Origin: Flammeovirga aprica JL-4
GTDB lineage: Bacteria > Bacteroidota > Bacteroidia > Cytophagales > Flammeovirgaceae
Assembly: GCF_012844305.1 (NCBI RefSeq)
Contig: NZ_JABANE010000020.1
Coordinates: forward strand, 1 to 64,000
DNA: 64,000 nucleotides
Direction: 5' to 3'
Shown here: one piece after another, positions 56,582 to 64,000 of the stretch
Position numbering within the stretch: the stretch's first letter is position 1
Layout: each line of letters begins with the position of its first letter
Notes under the pieces: model-generated
Seen by the model: the letters and a program-made list of their open reading frames with translations, nothing else
Told to the model about the DNA's origin: nothing
Databases searched by the model: none
Program-made: the position numbers and the translations under genes

Positions 56582-57160
56582 ATGGAAGGAACTTATTATC
56601 TAAGTAAAGAAGGAGTTGAAGAATATGTCAACATGGCCAAAGAGGTTAATAGTGAACCGCTGATTGAAAAACTAAAAGAACATCTTGCACCTCAAGCTAT
56701 GTTGTTGGAATTGGGGTCTGGTCCCGGAACAGATTGGAGAATTTTGAGTCAGACTTTTACTGCAGTAGGTTCTGATTATTCAATGGAGTTTGTAAAATAC
56801 CTGAAAAGAAATAATCCTGCTGGTACTTTCCTTCATCTCGATGCGATTACTTTAGATACTTTTCTTCGTTTTGATGGTGTTTATGCCAACAAGGTGATGC
56901 AACATCTTACAGATGATGAAATCAAAAGGTCTTTAGAAAAACATACTGTTATTTTGAATAAAGGTGGAGTTATTTGTCACTCTTACTGGAAAGGTGAAGG
57001 AGACGAAATCCACAAAGGCCTTTTTGTTAATTATCAAACTGAGGAATCGCTCCAAGCTTTATATGAAGAGCATTTCGAGGTTTTAAAAATAGAAACCTAC
57101 AAAGAGTTTGAAGAAGAAGACTCTTTGGTCATTATAGCAAAAGTTAAGAGGGAAGAATGA
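56582..57160 (+). CDS. SAM-dependent methyltransferase
   Basis: A 192-residue class I methyltransferase. AMLLELGSGPGTDWRILSQ is motif I (GxGxG), VGSDYSMEFVKYL motif II, and FDGVYANKVMQHLTDDEI corresponds to motif IV-V with HLTDDE. It is a small, single-domain enzyme like those methylating small molecules; the acceptor is unknown. It begins 38 nt after the sigma partner gene and could be in the same transcript. The C-terminal KVKREE and stop arise where a family B repeat begins. Confidence 0.85.
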   Translation: MEGTYYLSKEGVEEYVNMAKEVNSEPLIEKLKEHLAPQAMLLELGSGPGTDWRILSQTFTAVGSDYSMEFVKYLKRNNPAGTFLHLDAITLDTFLRFDGVYANKVMQHLTDDEIKRSLEKHTVILNKGGVICHSYWKGEGDEIHKGLFVNYQTEESLQALYEEHFEVLKIETYKEFEEEDSLVIIAKVKREE

Positions 57161-57563
57161 AGAATTAAGAGGGAAGAGGTGGTTTGTGTTGTGGCTTTTA
57201 AACGATAAGTACTACCACAGAAGGAATAGGTTAATGTACCGTGCACCATGACTAGAAGTCATGGGCTTATGGGAAGCTGTCCCATTTTTCAACTTTCATA
57301 ATAAACTTGATATGTCTCAAAGGTTTACAGTTATTACATCTATTTACAATATGGATAAGTACTAAGCCAATTATTATAATCAAATGTTGAAAAAAGAGTT
57401 ATCTCCCCAAAAGCCCATAATTTCAATTATGGGTCTACAAAACACCCGTTTCATTTGTCCTAGTACTTGAGTCATCCTGAATCTCAAAGCAAAATCTTTT
57501 CAATTTAAGTTGATTGAAAGAAATACCCTCACACCTCTTCCCTCATCCTTCTTACCTCTTAAC
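57142..57563. repeat. family B element, copy B6, split by a family A MITE
   Basis: The left part (GTTAAGAGGGAAGAATGAAG, then GTGGTTTGTGTTGTGGC) overlaps the methyltransferase stop. The right part (CACCTCTTCCCTCATCCTTC and CTTACCTCTTAAC) ends near 57563. The middle is interrupted by the family A element at 57208-57467. Confidence 0.65.
57208..57467 (+). mobile_element. family A MITE (260 bp)
   Basis: Left end AGTACTACCACAGAAGGAAT preceded by TA; right end, inverted, AGTACTAGGACAAATGAAAC. Interior: CACCATGACTAGAAGTCATG, GGGCTTATGGGAAGCTGTCC, CAACTTTCATAATAAACTTG, then CCCATAATTTCAATTATGGG. It sits inside a family B element. Confidence 0.8.
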
Positions 57564-57566
57564 TGT

Positions 57567-57603
57567 AAAAGGTGATTTCAATTGCATGAAGTCACCTTTT
57601 TTT
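57567..57603 (+). terminator. intrinsic terminator downstream of the methyltransferase
   Basis: Stem AAAAGGTGA (57567-57575) with TCACCTTTT (57592-57600) and a trailing T-run. It lies about 400 nt after the stop because repeats have been inserted between. Confidence 0.7.
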
Positions 57604-57695
57604 AGTGACATATATTATCAGAAAATCACATTATAAGTGTAATATTTACATATATAAATTAATAAGCCAATCAACAACCTAAAAATAATAAAGCC

Positions 57696-58400
57696 ATGGA
57701 ACCCGACATTTATAATTACCTGATCAATATAGAAAATAGACACGTTAATGCACCTGAATCTAAAGGGATGATTGTTACACTGTCTAGGAAATTTGGCACC
57801 AATATTAGACCTGCCGCAGAGAAATTAGTTCAACAGCTCAATGAAGAACAAGTGGGGTTTGATATGCTCAAAAGACCTTGGAAACTCGTTGATAAAACTG
57901 TATTATATCAAATTTCAAAAGAACTTAAAGTAGGCATTGATAAGCTCAATGAGTTTGTTCCTATACAAAACAAAAGCATTTTTGAACAAATCATGTATGG
58001 GCTAGACATCTATCACAATAAACTTGATGATAATCTCAGACAAGCATTACAAACAGTAATTAATTCTTACCTGGAAAGAGGAAATGTAGTTTTCTTAGGA
58101 AGGGGAGCAAGCTTCTATGCTCAAGGTCTTGAAAATAGCCTCAAGATTAAAGTAAAAGCTTCCGACCAATACAGATCCACTCAATATGCTCTGAAAAACG
58201 ATCTTCCAAAAAACTATGCCATCGAACTCGTTAAACGCAAAGCTAAAAAACGTAAAAACTTTCTGAAATTTATATCCCAAGCTATTCCGATTACCTATGA
58301 TGAGATTATCGACAGAGAGAATATCTCATACGATGCCCTTGCTGATGAGCTTTTTACTCTTGTTAAAATGAAAGAGTATGAAATGCTCAGAAATGTATAG
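57696..58400 (+). CDS. cytidylate kinase-like family protein
   Basis: A 234-residue protein of the cytidylate-kinase-like family (PF13189): MIVTLSRKFGTNIRPAAEKLVQQLNEE near residue 25, in which the usual P-loop Gly-rich turn is replaced by SRKFGTN, then VVFLGRGASFYAQG at about 130 and RSTQYALKNDL, IELVKRKAKKRKNFLK towards the end. Canonical Cmk enzymes have GPxxxGK(S/T); this family has a degenerate P-loop, so nucleotide phosphorylation is plausible but unproven. It is monocistronic, with a strong terminator about 95 nt after the stop. Confidence 0.8.
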   Translation: MEPDIYNYLINIENRHVNAPESKGMIVTLSRKFGTNIRPAAEKLVQQLNEEQVGFDMLKRPWKLVDKTVLYQISKELKVGIDKLNEFVPIQNKSIFEQIMYGLDIYHNKLDDNLRQALQTVINSYLERGNVVFLGRGASFYAQGLENSLKIKVKASDQYRSTQYALKNDLPKNYAIELVKRKAKKRKNFLKFISQAIPITYDEIIDRENISYDALADELFTLVKMKEYEMLRNV

Positions 58401-58495
58401 GTGAACAAAACAGTTGTACAGTTAAGATTCGAAATAGTACAACTGTAAAAGTACTCTATCTAATTACAACACTTTTTTGACATCAAGATCCTATG

Positions 58496-58532
58496 GTATG
58501 CTAAATCGCTTCGGTTTAGCATACTTTGTTTT
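58496..58532 (+). terminator. intrinsic terminator of the cytidylate kinase-like gene
   Basis: GTATGCTAAA pairs with TTTAGCATAC over a TCGCTTCGG loop, then TTTGTTTT follows. Stem of 10 perfect bp. Confidence 0.85.
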
Positions 58533-58769
58533 GAAGTAATTATCGTCAGATTCCAATTTACATTTCTACATGCTTTCTTCGTTCTACTTCCAAACTTATT
58601 TCCTCTTCATTTTTCCATTGATGAAAAACGAAGCAAAAAATTTAGGCTTTGAATTATAAAAGTTAAATTCCATTCCTCTCGCCTAAATGATTTTAAACTC
58701 CCCAAAGCTCAAACAGGAAAATCATTTTTAACGGCTCAATCCATGAAATTCTTAACACTTTTCCCTTCA

Positions 58770-58850
58770 AGGCCGGGGGAGTACTACCAAACGAATTAGG
58801 TAGAAAGCCCACTGGCGCGAATGTTAAGCGAAAGCGTCATTCGTGCCCTA
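58770..58850. other. GC-rich structured island (candidate ncRNA, recombination site or repeat)
   Basis: Within an AT-rich gap this stretch contains GGCCGGGGGAG and a hairpin CTACC/GGTAG. A 10-bp stem follows, GGCGCGAATG (58814-58823) with CATTCGTGCC (58838-58847), with one G-T pair; inside it is an AGCGAAAGCG loop that can fold with a GAAA tetraloop. Such structure can mark a small RNA, an attachment site or a REP-like repeat; sequence alone does not decide. Confidence 0.4.
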
Positions 58851-59035
58851 CAGATCACTAGAAATCTCCTGATTTCTAAATACCATAAATATTCGAAAGC
58901 TTTCAGTTGTACTATTAGATATTAAAAGGCCTAAGAAACCTGCATTATTAAAAGACAAAGTCAATTTCTAAGTTATAAACACCAACAAATGTATACTCAG
59001 AATATTTACCAACAACCTTCCATTATATATAAAAT

Positions 59036-62000
59036 TTAGCTATTTTTTATTATTATTTTTATAGCATTAAGTAATTCATTTTCATCTTCAATTTCACTTG
59101 CAAGCCATTCTTCCCTCTTATTAACTACCCACTCATATTCGTTTTGTAACCCATCCGGTACAGGGAATATACTTGACAAGGTATGGGCACATATACGTTG
59201 CCTATAACCATATTGAAACCAAGACAGACATGAAATTGAGTTACAGCCATATCTTATTGCTGTAGGTAATTGTAATAGCTCTTTATCTATCTCTTCTTCA
59301 TTATGTTCAATAATCGCTATAAGACACCCTGCATCTATTGCTAATTGATAAATAACTTTGTCAATAAATTTAAATATTGATGGGATATGATTTGCACCTG
59401 TACTCCTACCTGTTCGGATATTGGCCGGTTGAATATTAAATAATAAACTTGCAATACTTATATATTCTTCTCCTTGAATATAAAGATTCACAAGTTCATA
59501 TAGTTTTTGCCAGGCTGAATACCATTCCTTTGTATCATTTTTCCTCCTGTTTGATAAATCTCGAAAATTTGTAAAAACTGTTTGTGTCCTTTGTTCATCA
59601 TCAGCAAAATAGGCATTAATATAAAGAGGTGACATCCGTGATAATGTATCAATTAATATTTTTAATGAGGATGAAATAGTTGTGTCTGTATAGTTTGGTG
59701 AAATCATTTTTAAGGCTTCCCACATATTAGCAATTTTATCAATAGAACTACCCGATTTCATTGCTGCACTGCTATACCAGGCCTCTGGGGTATCGCTTTT
59801 TTCTGCTAAATCCCCTGCGGCATCAATAACAGCATTTATCTTTTGGTATTCATTATCAGTAAGATTATTATGTTTTGAATAACCACCTAATGTTTTACCT
59901 AAAATTCTTTGAACACTTATGCCTTTTCTTTTATATTCAGACAACATACAATTTAATGCGAGCTCATTGATATCTGATTTTAAATCATAATTATCAGAAA
60001 GAATATTATCAATATATTGTTCTAAAGGGCTTTTAATCAAAATAGAAGCATCCTGTTCTGACAATACAGGATATGAGCGAATAGCTGCAGCGCCGTTTAT
60101 ATTGTTAGAAAAATTAGCTGAATATGGTTTATCTGTTACAAGAATTGCTATACCTTGATTGGCAAACCCTGCTCGACCTCCACGTCCAAAACAGTTTAAA
60201 ATTAAAGAGTTTACTTTGTCTTGGTAAAAATCAACATCTGTATCCCTTGGATCTCCAATTGATGAACCAGCAATAACGACAGCTACAGAAGGCATATTTA
60301 GGCCCTGGGCTAATGTAGGGGTTGCAAACATCAAATTCGAGATGCCGTTTTTAAAACAATATTCTGAAGCAAGTTGCTCAGAAGCTAACATTGAACTTGA
60401 ATGAACAGATATTCCCTTATTTAAGTAATTAAAAACTTCTGATTGAACTCCAAGTTCTGCTTCTGAAATTACTTGGTATGCTTTTACCAATTCCTCAAAA
60501 ACTATATTTGGTTGGCGATTTGACATTATGTTTTTTGCACTACTAAAAACATGATGTTTTTGAGTAAGAATAAAGCAAATTGTTGAAACTGAATCTGATA
60601 GCTCACTTGCTAACTGTGTAGCAGATGTATTTTTCCAACTTGGGAATTGAGGATTAATTTCATTTTTATTAGCATTACTTAAAAATGTTGACCGTATTTT
60701 CACTAGTTTATAGTCACTCTCTACATTTGACCAGGGGCCTGAAAGCCCTGCTAACAAACCTAAATCAACATTAAACTTTTTATTAATTCGCCTTCCATTT
60801 AGACTATCAGCCTCGGACTTAGCAATAGAAAATTCTTTCTCTAAACTATTCTCATCGATTATCAATAACCCTCGCAAACTTCTTGTTGGCTTCCATTTTA
60901 AAGTGAAATTCTCTGTATCAGAATTGGTAATCTTTGTCAGCCAGTCTGAAAGAAATTCAGGATTACTAATCATAGCAGACATTAGAACAAATCTAATATT
61001 AGGTGAACTCTGAACAAGAAAGGATAGAACAATATCAGAATTAAGCCCCCTTTCCTTTTCATTAATTAAATGAAACTCATCAAAGACACATAAAGAACAT
61101 TTTTCAAAAGCATCAGGGTAAAGACGTAAAGCTAAAGAACACTTTTCTGGAGTCATAACAGCTACAAACTTTTCCGCTTTTAATTCTAAAAAATCATTTT
61201 GTTCTCCCGAATATTCTGAATAACCTAAAAACCGTTTTACCTCAACGTCTGAAAATGGTATTAGAGAATTTTTTAAGTCATAATAAATCTGACTACAAAG
61301 AGCATTTGTTGGTGCAAGATACAAGACCCAACCTCTACTTAAAGCCTCAATTGCAGATATTTCAGCTAAAAAGCTTTTACCACTTCCTGTAGGTATTGAT
61401 ATTACTGAATTAACATTTTTAGTAAAAACACTATCAATATATGATATTGCAGGTGGCCATAGAAATGGCCTTGCCTTAATTCTTGTTGAACCTAAAGCAC
61501 GAGTATTAAGATAATCGATATAATTTATCTGAAAAGAATTATCAGTAAAATTAAATTTCGACAACTTGTTATATGATGATAATTGCTGAGAACTTAGAAT
61601 TACAGTTGATAAAATATACGTTAAATGATAAATTTCCTTGAATAAAATGTTATTTGTATTTCCAAGCGTACTGATTATTTTTTCAAAAAGAGCCTGAGAG
61701 TTTTTTAATCCTGAAATATTACGACCAATAAACCACGATTTATAATCTTCTAATGCGATATGCAAGTCATAAATAAATCCTATGTAGGTAAAGCGAACAA
61801 GTTCTTCTGTTGAATGAGCTTTTTCCATTTGGGGGCGTGAATATCTTTTCTCAACTAAATCTCCATTAAGAAAATTTACTAAATTATTAAGAAAACATAA
61901 TGGAGAAAAACTATCGCTTTCATTGATTTTTGGAAGGTTTATTTGCTTTAGTATTGAGACTGCATTGATAGTATTATGTGAAATAAAATAAAGCATTGCA

Positions 62001-62353
62001 GTTTCAATTTGTAAATAAAGAATTGTAGGTATTCTTGCTTCAAAATCAAGAGTATCATCACTTGTCTCATTCAGTTGTAGAAGTAAGGATAAAGCTTCTG
62101 CCGCAAAAAAAGACGTCGATTGAACAACTTCTAACTCTTGATTATTGAATATAGTTTCATTTTCCAAAATGTTAATCAATTTTCTAAGAAAGTTGCGTAT
62201 ATCTTTTTTTTCCTCAATGGATATTTCATTTCTTGAATTCTCATTAAATGAGAATAGAAAGGCTTTAGAAAGATACCTTATGATTTCATCATTATCAATC
62301 CCCTCAACAGGAGGAATTAGATTTAAAAGTTCCTTTGAGTAACTGTTATACAT
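59036..62353 (-). CDS. hamB: HamB-like superfamily 2 (Ski2/Brr2-type) DNA helicase, Hachiman defence
   Basis: An 1105-residue helicase. An N-terminal domain of about 315 residues precedes motif I ISIPTGSGKSFLAEI (about 318-328), motif Ia LAPTNALCSQIYYDL, motif II FDEFHLINEKERG (about 423-430, DEFH), motif III MSAMIS (about 456), then MFATPTLAQGLNMPSVAVVIAG (motif V region, about 676) and LNCFGRGGRAGF (motif VI, about 720). The C-terminal 380 residues are unassigned. This layout (COG1204-like) next to a DUF1837 gene is the definition of Hachiman, where HamAB clears cells of invading phage DNA. It begins 6 nt after the hamA stop, so they are co-transcribed. Confidence 0.85.
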   Translation of the reverse strand: MYNSYSKELLNLIPPVEGIDNDEIIRYLSKAFLFSFNENSRNEISIEEKKDIRNFLRKLINILENETIFNNQELEVVQSTSFFAAEALSLLLQLNETSDDTLDFEARIPTILYLQIETAMLYFISHNTINAVSILKQINLPKINESDSFSPLCFLNNLVNFLNGDLVEKRYSRPQMEKAHSTEELVRFTYIGFIYDLHIALEDYKSWFIGRNISGLKNSQALFEKIISTLGNTNNILFKEIYHLTYILSTVILSSQQLSSYNKLSKFNFTDNSFQINYIDYLNTRALGSTRIKARPFLWPPAISYIDSVFTKNVNSVISIPTGSGKSFLAEISAIEALSRGWVLYLAPTNALCSQIYYDLKNSLIPFSDVEVKRFLGYSEYSGEQNDFLELKAEKFVAVMTPEKCSLALRLYPDAFEKCSLCVFDEFHLINEKERGLNSDIVLSFLVQSSPNIRFVLMSAMISNPEFLSDWLTKITNSDTENFTLKWKPTRSLRGLLIIDENSLEKEFSIAKSEADSLNGRRINKKFNVDLGLLAGLSGPWSNVESDYKLVKIRSTFLSNANKNEINPQFPSWKNTSATQLASELSDSVSTICFILTQKHHVFSSAKNIMSNRQPNIVFEELVKAYQVISEAELGVQSEVFNYLNKGISVHSSSMLASEQLASEYCFKNGISNLMFATPTLAQGLNMPSVAVVIAGSSIGDPRDTDVDFYQDKVNSLILNCFGRGGRAGFANQGIAILVTDKPYSANFSNNINGAAAIRSYPVLSEQDASILIKSPLEQYIDNILSDNYDLKSDINELALNCMLSEYKRKGISVQRILGKTLGGYSKHNNLTDNEYQKINAVIDAAGDLAEKSDTPEAWYSSAAMKSGSSIDKIANMWEALKMISPNYTDTTISSSLKILIDTLSRMSPLYINAYFADDEQRTQTVFTNFRDLSNRRKNDTKEWYSAWQKLYELVNLYIQGEEYISIASLLFNIQPANIRTGRSTGANHIPSIFKFIDKVIYQLAIDAGCLIAIIEHNEEEIDKELLQLPTAIRYGCNSISCLSWFQYGYRQRICAHTLSSIFPVPDGLQNEYEWVVNKREEWLASEIEDENELLNAIKIIIKNS

Positions 62354-62359
62354 AATAGT

Positions 62360-63229
62360 TTATAATGAGTTTATAATTTGTCTCATATGTTCTGATATAT
62401 CATCAAAAAAAGTATCAAAATTATTAAGTGAATTTGGCATGATAATTTTCCTCTCCAAGTCAACTTCAAGTGATTCAAATGAAGATCTTTTGTTTTGCCA
62501 ATTTATTACTACTGAACTATCGTAATGTGGATTTGGGATATAGACTTTGTTATCTTGCCAAAATGCTTTATTTAAATCAAGGTTATATTTATTCTTAAGT
62601 CTGCTTCTTTGAGCTTGAACATATTGCCTGATTTCAAGATCATAATTTCCATTTTCAACTTTTTTAAAAAAAGTATTTGCCTTCTGAATAGCCTGATTTG
62701 GATCCCTTTTATATGCCTTCGTTTCAACTATTGTAAACCCTAACTCATCATTTATATCTTTAAATATAGCATAAACGTCCATACCATGATCTTTTGCATT
62801 TAGATGAGGTGAGTTTATTGATATTATTTTACCAGGAGGATGGAATTCATCTTTTTCACAATCTGAAGCTAAATAAAAACATAAATGCCATAATGCTTCA
62901 GACAACCATGGATTTCTTTCATCTTGTTTTTGTTCTATACTAAGTGAAGTGGTTGTTTCTCCAATGATATCGGTTACAAAACATTTCAATCTATTAACAT
63001 CTTCAGGTGTTTCTTCCCACATTTGCATTCGAATTTGAAATAATTCATCAATTGCTAAAGCACGAAGACCTACAAAGTAGGTTGCAATAGATTTTTTAAT
63101 ATCATTACTAACCTCCCATCCAGTTACTTTTACAATTTTGTGAGTTGTACTAGCTTCTTCAACGCAAGTTAATTTATCAGACAAGAAAATTAATTCTTCA
63201 TAAATTTTATCTTCAAGATCTTTTATCAT
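62360..63229 (-). CDS. hamA: HamA-like DUF1837 nuclease, Hachiman defence
   Basis: A 289-residue protein with a DUF1837 (PF08878) core: the segment LSEALWHLCFYLA (Glu111), then SPHLNAKDHGMDVYAIF with Asp151, and ELGFTIVETKAYK with Glu169 and Lys171. Together these form the E-D-ExK pattern of a PD-(D/E)XK nuclease, as expected for HamA. In Hachiman, HamA is held by HamB and unleashed as a DNA nuclease on sensing damaged or foreign DNA. Catalytic residues look intact, so the module should be functional. First gene of the two-gene unit; no clear -7 box was found upstream. Confidence 0.83.
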   Translation of the reverse strand: MIKDLEDKIYEELIFLSDKLTCVEEASTTHKIVKVTGWEVSNDIKKSIATYFVGLRALAIDELFQIRMQMWEETPEDVNRLKCFVTDIIGETTTSLSIEQKQDERNPWLSEALWHLCFYLASDCEKDEFHPPGKIISINSPHLNAKDHGMDVYAIFKDINDELGFTIVETKAYKRDPNQAIQKANTFFKKVENGNYDLEIRQYVQAQRSRLKNKYNLDLNKAFWQDNKVYIPNPHYDSSVVINWQNKRSSFESLEVDLERKIIMPNSLNNFDTFFDDISEHMRQIINSL

Positions 63230-64000
63230 TTTTATTATTATTTTAATTGAAGCAATTAGCTTTTATCTGACAAGTTTTTTGTCTGCTGTAGTTACTTTAT
63301 AACTCAATATTAATTCTCTTCAATCCTTTCTTTGCAATTTAATTGGTTCTTTCTTTACATTTCTTAACCCATTCTTTGTCATATGCTCAAGTATTTGATT
63401 TTTTAGTCAAATTTAGTATCGAAACCTTTATTGCCCCCCATTTAGTAGAAGTTTCAAGGCAACTACATTTAAACTTATTCTTTAGTATTTTTCTAATTCA
63501 AATAATCAATTTGATACATATATTTTAAATGATTTGCAGAATATTGAGAAATGTCTCTTAATCAATGTAATAATTCATTTCTATATCGAGAAGTAAAAGT
63601 CCTATAGTAATAAAAAAGGGTCTTAATTTTAACTTTCTCATTTTTCAAACTTTCAAAAGTGTTAAATTCAACTTTTACTTTGTATGACACAATCAAAACC
63701 TTTAATAAGTATTTACTGAGAATTCAATGTCATTTATGAGTAATCAATTCTCATCAAAATTTAATGAGAATATTTGTTATGAAATGTAAATAACCTTCAA
63801 CTTCCAACTAAAAATTATAGTCTGCTGTTAGAGAGTCGATTTACACTTACAATTTAGTTTTAAAATTATCACAATACAATCAAAAGTTTACACAAGTCAT
63901 TTGAATTACAAATTTCACACACCAATTAACACTCATTACCACTCTACCATCTACTCACTGTTACCAAGAAAAATAAAACACTTCAATCGGTTACTAAAAA
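63230..64000. other. 771-bp AT-rich region upstream of hamA
   Basis: I see no supportable gene, hairpin repeat or family A/B/C element. A possible minus-strand TAAATTTG (63408-63415) resembles a -7 box but is about 180 nt from the start codon and lacks a -33 partner. The region must contain the hamA promoter if the unit is self-contained. Confidence 0.5.

Larger units (their letters stand above)
58401..59035. other. 635-bp intergenic region with hairpins between the kinase and the defence module
   Basis: No convincing open frame. It contains the terminator at 58496-58530, an inverted repeat AAATGATTTT/AAAATCATTT (about 58685-58728), and a GC-rich island with two hairpins (about 58770-58850). 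The remainder is AT-rich. The end is close to the 3' end of the helicase gene. Confidence 0.6.

Noticed and set aside
63343..63528. 61-codon plus-strand frame upstream of hamA
   Set aside because: AT-rich hydrophobic random-looking sequence with no ribosome-binding site or recognisable motif.
1..64000. tRNA, rRNA or CRISPR loci
   Set aside because: Scanning by eye found no cloverleaf with conserved arms, no rRNA segments and no regular repeat-spacer array; a tRNAscan or CRISPR search could overturn this.

Overview
The window looks like chromosomal DNA of a marine, polysaccharide-degrading member of Bacteroidota, most plausibly Cytophagales/Flammeovirgaceae (genus inferred, not proven). The basis is the AT-rich composition, a SusC/SusD pair with a hybrid two-component regulator, a giant surface protein ending in a type IX secretion (T9SS) sorting domain, Bacteroidota-type -7 promoter boxes (TAnnTTTG), and many short non-coding mobile repeats. 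No rRNA, tRNA or CRISPR array was seen.

Layout. 1-3009: 3' part of an AAA-ATPase/PD-(D/E)XK family gene, an unknown coiled-coil protein and an orphan IS30-type DNA-binding protein. 3269-19417: a surface-polysaccharide region. A membrane protein (possible polymerase) converges on an 11-gene minus-strand operon (15913 to 4619) with seven glycosyltransferases, an acyltransferase and the CDP-glucose branch (RfbF, RfbG, a 3,5-epimerase and a reductase, but no RfbH). A remnant of an IS1595-type transposase separates it from a second unit (19417 to 16562) of aminotransferase, acetyltransferase and WecF-like transferase, which together suggest a 4-acetamido-4,6-dideoxyhexose. 19621-25173: an 1850-residue LRR/Ig-like T9SS protein of eight modules, two sharing a 571-bp nearly identical block. 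25587-27317: a PglK/MsbA-like ABC flippase.

27717-41022: a compact polysaccharide utilization locus. A GH29 alpha-L-fucosidase lipoprotein is divergent from a hybrid two-component regulator, followed by SusC, SusD and a SusE-position glycan-binding lipoprotein. A related 17-bp motif occurs upstream of both the regulator and susC. 41293-45215: a DNA-repair operon (DUF2805, photolyase, FeS-BCP-type photolyase lacking its usual cluster-binding loop, AlkB-like dioxygenase). 45354-58400: a cytoplasmic LRR protein, an acyl-CoA carboxylase carboxyltransferase, an esterase with an in-frame stop, small secreted proteins, a dicarboxylate symporter, an ECF sigma factor with a membrane partner, a methyltransferase and a cytidylate-kinase-like protein. 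59036-63229: a two-gene module matching Hachiman anti-phage defence (HamA DUF1837 nuclease plus HamB helicase).

The intergenic space is the most unusual part. At least four repeat families are visible. (A) A 200-260 bp MITE with AGTACT-type inverted ends and TA target duplications. (B) Elements with ATGGTTCGTGTTGTGG inverted arms and TTAAGAATGAAGAATGA tails that sit on gene 3' ends and supply stop codons. (C) A 165-bp MITE present twice. (R) REP-like palindromes, including four in tandem. A-type elements are nested inside two B-type elements, giving a relative order of invasion.
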